A stretch of DNA of 38,608 nucleotides from the NCBI RefSeq assembly GCF_900129265.1, contig NZ_FQVG01000020.1, positions 1 to 38,608 of the forward strand, read 5' to 3'. Under the pieces are notes generated by a model. That model was not told the DNA's origin. It saw only the letters and a program-made list of their open reading frames with translations, and ran no database searches. Made by a program: the position numbers and the translations under genes. The stretch is from Caloramator proteoclasticus DSM 10124 (GTDB lineage: Bacteria; Bacillota; Clostridia; Clostridiales; Caloramatoraceae). Shown here in pieces: positions 34,193 through 38,608 of the stretch (its first letter is position 1; every line of letters starts with the position of its first letter).

Positions 34193-35173
34193 ACACAATT
34201 CTATTATTAAATTTTCAACAGCAATAGAAGCATTTAGTTCTCCCTGTTTTATTTTTAAATCATATTCATAGCATCTCTTTATATTTTTTTTCAAATCACT
34301 TAATTCATATTTTTTAATCCATTTAAAATAATTTTTAAGTGCAAAGTCTCTTATATTATATTTTTTTACTACATCATTATAATTCTCACCATAAATTTTT
34401 AACAGATACATTATTTTATAATTTCTAAATATCATACTTAAAATCATAAGTTCTTCTTCACCTTGAAGAATCATCTGATTATAAACCATTACAGCATCAT
34501 CCAGTTCCTTTATTGTAATATAATCTAAAAGTCTAAAAATATTATTTTCAATGCTTTTTGATAAAATTAAATCTATATCTATTTTGTCAACAGTTTTTTT
34601 ATCTCCTAAATAATCTACTAATTTTTTTAATTCTAAATCAATATTCTCATTACAAAGTGTAAGTTCTGATGTCAAATATAATAAATTGGACTTTGTAATA
34701 GTTTTGTTTTCTTTATTTAAATAGTTTTGAATGTATTCTTGAAGGTTTTCTCCCTTTAATTTTTTATACTCTATAACCATTCCATTTGTCCTAAATAACT
34801 TATATAAGTTTCCACTTTTATCAACATTTGAATAACTTGATAAAAGCAAAATATTTGTATCAGGTATATTATTTAAGTATTTTGAAAGTTCATTAGAAAG
34901 TGCATTGTTTTCAAAGATGTAATTAGCATTTTTTATATGTATAAGTCTTTTTTCCGACATAAATGGTGTAGTTTCACAAGCATTAATTATAGATTCAATG
35001 CTTACATTTTCACCATCCATAATCAATACATTAATTTCTTTAAATTGTGTAATTAAATCATAAACTAATTCTATTGTCTTGTTTATAATTGTTTTTTCCT
35101 GTCCATAAACTAAAATTAATGATTTTATATTTTTTATATTCTTTTTAAAATCAGAAAAATTATTTAACTCCAT
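34187..35173 (-). CDS. holA: DNA polymerase III delta subunit
   Basis: Clamp-loader subunit that opens the sliding clamp. The N-terminal AAA-like domain starts SLILVYGQEKTIINKTIELVYD without a working Walker A, as expected for delta; the C-terminal collar domain is helical (FRLLDYITIKELDDAV, LKIKQGELNASIAVENLIIEL). Length is 328. ATG 35173 follows AAAGGATGAT. It lies 18 bases after comEC, a conserved pair. Confidence 0.93.
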   Translation of the reverse strand: MELNNFSDFKKNIKNIKSLILVYGQEKTIINKTIELVYDLITQFKEINVLIMDGENVSIESIINACETTPFMSEKRLIHIKNANYIFENNALSNELSKYLNNIPDTNILLLSSYSNVDKSGNLYKLFRTNGMVIEYKKLKGENLQEYIQNYLNKENKTITKSNLLYLTSELTLCNENIDLELKKLVDYLGDKKTVDKIDIDLILSKSIENNIFRLLDYITIKELDDAVMVYNQMILQGEEELMILSMIFRNYKIMYLLKIYGENYNDVVKKYNIRDFALKNYFKWIKKYELSDLKKNIKRCYEYDLKIKQGELNASIAVENLIIELCA

Positions 35174-35191
35174 TATACATCATCCTTTTTA

Positions 35192-37276
35192 CTATTTATG
35201 TATACTGTATTTTTCACCATCTGTCCTTATTTGAATAGTTCCATCTCTATCTGTTCTGTAATATTTTATATCATTCTCTTCTAACAAATCAATAACTTCT
35301 TTAGCTGGATGATTAAAATTATTCTTACCAACAGTAAATATAGAGTTTTGTATTTTAATATTTTTAAGTATTTCTTCATTAAAAGAATATCTTGAGCCGT
35401 GATGTGGCATTTTTACAATTTCAAATTCTCCACTAATTTTCTTCATTAATGACAATTCTGCATCTGCTGTAAGAAGAAAATCAAATTCTTTATATTTACC
35501 TATTATAACCAAACAATTTTCATTAACATTTTCACTTGTTTCTGATTCATTAGCTATTATATTGAGTTCAACACCATCAACTATTAATTTATCACTATTT
35601 TTTAATTCTATAAATTCTTTATTATTCGGCTTAAATGCAAATTTTGAATGTACCTGCAGATTATTTATAACATATTGCAATCCACCAGCGTGATCATTGT
35701 GAAAATGTGTAATTATTAAAACATCAATCCTTCTATATCCTTTCTTTTTAATAAAGGGTACAACTCTATTTTGGGCCATATTATATCCATTTATGTTCCC
35801 ACCAGTATCTATCAATATTGTCTTTTTATTAGGTGTTTCTATAAATATAGAATCACCTTGTCCTACATCTATAAAGCTTATTATTAGCTTATTTTTTGGG
35901 TAAAAATTAAATAGAAAAACTGCTGATAAAACAATTAATATTGCTTTTTTTAATTTATCATTTATTTTAATTAAATCAAAGAATAATATTATAATAATAT
36001 AACTAATAATAAGCATATATAAAGAATAATTTGGGATATATAGATTAATATTTATGCATTTTAAAATATTTAATAACTTAATAAACAAATTACCTAAAAT
36101 TAGGACAGGATATAAAATCATCTGACTCTTTACCAAAGAAAATATTATAAATGTTATCAAAGAAAAAATTGTGATAAAGGCTACTAAATATGAAACAAAC
36201 AAATTAGTTATAACAGAAAATATAGATACGTAACCACTTAAGAATAATATAATTGGCATTGAAAATATAAACGCTGATAGATTAATAGCTATCCTTTTAT
36301 CCATTTTCTGTTTTAAAACCGGAGTTAAAATAATTATACCAAAGGTAGAAACTATCGATAATATAAAACCGATATCATAAATGATGTAAACATTAGTTGT
36401 AGTCATTATAATAAAAGTCGTAACTAATATATTTAATGAATTCGGATATTTTTTTAAAGTTTGAGCTAATGTAACAAATAAAATCATTATAAAGGCCCTA
36501 ACTGCAGAATGAGAAAAATTTGCTAACACAACATAACTATAAGTAAAAAACAATAGAGCAAAATATCTTACCTTAAAATTGGATGAAAAAAGTATCACTG
36601 TAAATAGTGCTAAAATTCCAAGATGACTTCCTGATACAGCTACTATATGACTTAAGTTTAATTCCCTCAAAACATCTTTAGTATATTCTTCTAAACCCTC
36701 TGTATCACCTGATAAAAATCCATTTATTATAGCTCCTGCTTCTTTATCTATTTTAATTAAATTCCTTTTAAAATTATCACTCAATCTATATAGACTTATA
36801 AAAAAATCGCGTTTAGTTCCAATCTTTTTAAATTCTATTACTTTTAAATAGGCATTTATGTTTTTACTAAATATCTTATTATAATTAATATCAGTAATAA
36901 CTGTTCCCGTAAATATTATTTCATCTCCTACAGATAAATTTTTGTTATTATCAAAATATAACTTCAATGTATAATGTTTGTTCTTAACTATGCAACTTTT
37001 ATTGTCTAATGAAATCTTAGTTACAACCCCTATATATTTTTTTTGGTTTTCTATACTTTTTAATTTATTTTTAAAAGAATAGAAGGAAATAAAAGCTACA
37101 AATACACCTACTAATAGAAAAAGTATATAGATATGAAAATCTCTCTTATAAATAATCATATAAACTAAAAATAGTGCAACAGCTGTTGCACCTAAAATTA
37201 ATCTATATTCTTCTAAGAAAAATAGTATGCCCAAAATATATGGTATAACAATCCTTATCAATATACTTTTAAACAT
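35192..37276 (-). CDS. comEC: DNA uptake/competence protein ComEC/Rec2
   Basis: Putative channel that takes single-stranded DNA across the membrane. It has two to three N-terminal helices, the DUF4131 OB-like domain (about 60-160), the Competence domain (LSHIVAVSGSHLGILAL and multiple helices, about 190-445) and a C-terminal metallo-beta-lactamase domain (ITHFHNDHAGGLQYV, MPHHGSRYSFNEE). At 694 residues it is near complete. Start ATG 37276 follows AGAGGTAGAG. Competence has not been shown for most clostridia that carry it. Confidence 0.93.
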   Translation of the reverse strand: MFKSILIRIVIPYILGILFFLEEYRLILGATAVALFLVYMIIYKRDFHIYILFLLVGVFVAFISFYSFKNKLKSIENQKKYIGVVTKISLDNKSCIVKNKHYTLKLYFDNNKNLSVGDEIIFTGTVITDINYNKIFSKNINAYLKVIEFKKIGTKRDFFISLYRLSDNFKRNLIKIDKEAGAIINGFLSGDTEGLEEYTKDVLRELNLSHIVAVSGSHLGILALFTVILFSSNFKVRYFALLFFTYSYVVLANFSHSAVRAFIMILFVTLAQTLKKYPNSLNILVTTFIIMTTTNVYIIYDIGFILSIVSTFGIIILTPVLKQKMDKRIAINLSAFIFSMPIILFLSGYVSIFSVITNLFVSYLVAFITIFSLITFIIFSLVKSQMILYPVLILGNLFIKLLNILKCININLYIPNYSLYMLIISYIIIILFFDLIKINDKLKKAILIVLSAVFLFNFYPKNKLIISFIDVGQGDSIFIETPNKKTILIDTGGNINGYNMAQNRVVPFIKKKGYRRIDVLIITHFHNDHAGGLQYVINNLQVHSKFAFKPNNKEFIELKNSDKLIVDGVELNIIANESETSENVNENCLVIIGKYKEFDFLLTADAELSLMKKISGEFEIVKMPHHGSRYSFNEEILKNIKIQNSIFTVGKNNFNHPAKEVIDLLEENDIKYYRTDRDGTIQIRTDGEKYSIHK

Positions 37277-37285
37277 ACTCTACCT

Positions 37286-37543
37286 CTAATGTTTTTTAGC
37301 ATTTCCAATATATTTAAGATCTGCTTCTATATTTATCATATGTGCATTTCTATTATAATTAATGTTTATATTTTGTGGTTCTCCATCATCTTGATGTATT
37401 TTAAGGTAGTGATTTAATATTTCTAAAGCTATGTTTTCCGAAACATTATCATATACTAAAAAGTATTCCTTTTCTGGTATTTGCAATGATAAATGATATA
37501 CTCCATCCCTTACAGTCCTAGTTTCTCTTGATTCATTAAACAT
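37286..37543 (-). CDS. Small conserved-looking protein of unknown function
   Basis: 85 residues, starting MFNESRETRTVRDGVYHLSL. I do not recognise it. It has no signal peptide or membrane segment; the sequence suggests an alpha/beta domain (VYHLSLQIPEKEYFLVYD, a helix around SENIALEILNHYLKI, strands NININYN and MINIEADLKYI). It has a strong ribosome site (AGGAGGCGAT) and ends 9 bases before comEC, so it is co-expressed with comEC-holA. Calling it a competence gene would be guesswork. Confidence 0.75.
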   Translation of the reverse strand: MFNESRETRTVRDGVYHLSLQIPEKEYFLVYDNVSENIALEILNHYLKIHQDDGEPQNININYNRNAHMINIEADLKYIGNAKKH

Positions 37544-37608
37544 ATCATCGCCTCCTATGTTAATAGCTATTTAAAGTATTAACATATTTTTTCTAATTTA
37601 TACAAATA

Positions 37609-37632
37609 AAGAGGATGTTTTAACATCCTCTT
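37609..37632 (-). terminator. Terminator after the ECF S-component gene
   Basis: AAGAGGATGT (37609-37618), loop, ACATCCTCTT (37623-37632). On minus the stem is followed by TATTTG; the stop codon lies at its base. It separates the transporter gene from the comEC group. No convincing promoter was found in 37544-37608. Confidence 0.75.
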
Positions 37633-38143
37633 ACTGTTGATTTATTAATCTGAACTTTGTCTTTTTTATGGCTAATATAATTGGTACTGCTACAACCGCA
37701 CTTACCAATCCTTGTGTTATATCTCCTGAAATTAAAGAAGTTATTGCTGCTGCATAACCAGTCATAAAGTAATTATAAATAAAATATCCAGTCATCATCT
37801 CTAAAGCAGCAACAAGTCCTGCTATTAAAGTAGATATTGCTGTTTCTTGATTTAGTTTTTCATAGACTATTGCAAATAAAAGACCTTCCATTCCTTTTAT
37901 TATTAAAGTTGCAGGAGCATAAATAAAGTATCCTCCCAACAAATCTGCCATCATTGATCCTATTCCACCGGCAATTAAACCATATTTTCTACCTAAAATT
38001 GCTGCTATGACAAAAATCATTATATCACCAAAGTTAGTATAACCTTTTACTGTTGGAATTCTAATAACCATTGTACACACAGTAACTAATGCAATAGCCA
38101 TTGATAGTGTTACAATTTTTGATATTTTTTGATTGCTGTTCAA
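37631..38143 (-). CDS. ECF transporter S component, substrate unknown
   Basis: A 170-residue very hydrophobic protein with about five to six membrane helices. The pattern is VTLSMAIALVTVCTMVIRIP, then TNFGDIMIFVIAAILGRKYG, GGIGSMMADLLGG and IKGMEGLLFAIVYEK, typical of the substrate-binding S component of energy-coupling factor vitamin importers. The EcfA/EcfT module is not here and is presumably shared from elsewhere. The upstream codon at 38227 is the -35 box of the promoter. TTG 38143 follows AAAGGGGG and gives MNSNQKISKI. No riboswitch was recognised upstream, so the vitamin cannot be named. Confidence 0.88.
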   Translation of the reverse strand: MNSNQKISKIVTLSMAIALVTVCTMVIRIPTVKGYTNFGDIMIFVIAAILGRKYGLIAGGIGSMMADLLGGYFIYAPATLIIKGMEGLLFAIVYEKLNQETAISTLIAGLVAALEMMTGYFIYNYFMTGYAAAITSLISGDITQGLVSAVVAVPIILAIKKTKFRLINQQ

Positions 38144-38169
38144 TTTAATTCCCCCTTTATAATGTTTCG

Positions 38170-38217
38170 ATACACTTTTATTAAAATTTATTTTTTTATA
38201 TAATACACTTTTAATAA
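38170..38217. repeat. Direct repeat downstream of and over the ECF gene promoter
   Basis: A 15-base sequence, ATACACTTTTA plus (T or A)TAA, occurs at 38170-38184 and 38203-38217, with 14 of 15 bases identical and a period of 33 bases (about three helical turns). One copy overlaps the -10, the other lies in the early transcript. It could be a repressor site. Confidence 0.5.
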
Positions 38218-38227
38218 CATTTGTCAA
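38200..38227 (-). promoter_or_regulatory. Sigma-A promoter of the ECF S-component gene
   Basis: TTGACA (38227-38222), a 16-base spacer, TATTAT (38205-38200). Transcription would start near 38193, 50 bases before TTG 38143. Confidence 0.6.
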
Positions 38228-38312
38228 TACTTTGTTTAAACATTAGCAATATTTTTATATTATATTTAATTTAAATTTATGAGCTTTTATATATTTAAAG
38301 GTTCTATAATAA

Positions 38313-38340
38313 ATGTTGGGGCGTAGCCCCAGCATATTTT
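38313..38340 (+). terminator. GC hairpin with T-run before the ISL3 transposase
   Basis: TGGGGC-GTA-GCCCCA, extended to 10 bp with one G-U pair (38313-38335), then TATTTTTTT. In plus orientation it looks like a terminator that would stop transcripts entering the element. The following GCATATTTTTTT/AAAAAAATATGC (38332-38357) is a second inverted repeat. Confidence 0.6.
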
Positions 38341-38367
38341 TTTACAAAAAAATATGCACCTGTTTTA

Positions 38368-38420
38368 GATGCCTGGTAAAATTAAATTAACTACAAAAAT
38401 ATTACCTGAAAGGAGGCATC
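38368..38420 (+). promoter_or_regulatory. Hairpin covering the ISL3 transposase ribosome site
   Basis: GATGCCT (38368-38374) pairs with AGGCATC (38414-38420), and GGTAA (38375-38379) with TTACC (38402-38406). The downstream arm takes AGG from the AGGAGG ribosome site (38411-38416), so the folded leader should translate poorly. Confidence 0.5.
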
Positions 38421-38426
38421 CTACAA

Positions 38427-38608
38427 GTGCACACTAATAATTGTATCAAAAATTTACTTGGTTTTAAAGATGTTATTATAACAAAAGTACTTGATAATGT
38501 TTGCTATGAAATTTATTTAGAAATGAAAAAGAAGCCTCATACTTGTCCTCGTTGTAATTCTGAAACTCGTAGAGTTCACGACTATAGAATTCAACGTGTT
38601 AAACATCT
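38427..38608 (+). CDS. ISL3-family transposase, N-terminal part
   Basis: GTG at 38427, 10 bases after AGGAGG, opens a frame that runs off the window after 60 codons. The peptide has the ISL3 N-terminus: LLGFKDVIITKVLDN, then a zinc-finger-like HTCPRCNSETRRVHDYRIQ with C40 and C43, then VKH. The motif is diagnostic for ISL3 (IS204/IS1001/IS1096/IS1165) transposases. The rest, including the DDE domain, lies outside. Confidence 0.92.
   Translation, partial: MHTNNCIKNLLGFKDVIITKVLDNVCYEIYLEMKKKPHTCPRCNSETRRVHDYRIQRVKH

Larger units (their letters stand above)
38300..38426 (+). mobile_element. Left end and leader of an ISL3-family insertion sequence
   Basis: GGTTCTATAATAAATGTTGG beginning at 38300 is a candidate terminal repeat, because ISL3 ends often start with GG, and AT-rich DNA lies just outside. 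The boundary is a guess without the other end. Inside are a GC hairpin (38313-38335), an AT inverted repeat and a hairpin over the transposase ribosome site. Confidence 0.35.

Noticed and set aside
38144-38312. Vitamin riboswitch upstream of the ECF S component
   Set aside because: The leader between the promoter and TTG 38143 is about 50 AT-rich bases with no conserved riboswitch core such as those for thiamine, FMN or cobalamin.

Overview
This 38.6 kb window is AT-rich chromosomal DNA from an endospore-forming low-GC Firmicute, most likely a clostridium (Clostridiaceae or Caloramator-like). Three things point there. First, sporulation genes (gpr, spoIIP, yqfC/yqfD, a CotS-type kinase) are interleaved with housekeeping genes. 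Second, the gene order is the classical clostridial comEC-holA-rpsT-gpr-spoIIP-lepA-hemW-hrcA-grpE-dnaK-dnaJ-prmA-rsmE-mtaB-HIT-rpsU-yqeY-yqfC-yqfD-phoH-pgpH-ybeY-dgkA-cdd-era-recO, then ccpN-ppdK, dgt, dnaG-rpoD, trmK-nif3. Third, signals are strong Gram-positive ones: AGGAGG-type ribosome sites, TTGACA/TATAAT promoters, and many TTG or GTG starts. Almost everything is on the minus strand. Only rpsT, the cotS-like gene and the right-hand transposase are on plus.

Layout from right to left (direction of most transcription): a partial ISL3 transposase leaves the right edge. An ECF-transporter S component has its own promoter with a phased direct repeat. A small unknown gene, comEC and holA follow. 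rpsT on plus converges on holA and shares a symmetric terminator with it. gpr and spoIIP (sporulation/germination) come next, then lepA-hemW. The CIRCE-controlled hrcA-grpE-dnaK-dnaJ heat-shock operon follows, then prmA-rsmE-mtaB-HIT (ribosome/tRNA modification) and rpsU-yqeY. yqfC-yqfD-phoH-pgpH-ybeY-dgkA/PAP2 covers sporulation, RNA and ribosome maturation, c-di-AMP turnover and lipid carrier metabolism. cdd-era-recO-DUF4342 is next. A CcpN-like repressor precedes pyruvate phosphate dikinase. A plus-strand CotS-like kinase, dgt, dnaG-rpoD and trmK-nif3 follow. A partial outward-facing ORF, probably a transposase, leaves the left edge.

The genes are mostly ordinary core genes and I found no clearly new multi-gene system. 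The items most worth a second look are regulatory or at residue level. A DgkA-PAP2 fusion carries Gln and Asn in place of two conserved acidic kinase residues. Both edge mobile elements have hairpins covering the ribosome site and share a GGGC-GTA-GCCCC hairpin. A 13-bp inverted repeat brackets the promoter and start of the CcpN-like repressor. A near-consensus sigma-H promoter overlaps a sigma-A promoter before dnaG-rpoD. The rpsT leader has two UGUCCC elements that could pair with its ribosome site, and the dnaK-dnaJ gap has an anti-SD-like hairpin. Both window ends lie in mobile elements, which suggests the window may be a whole assembly contig broken at repeats.
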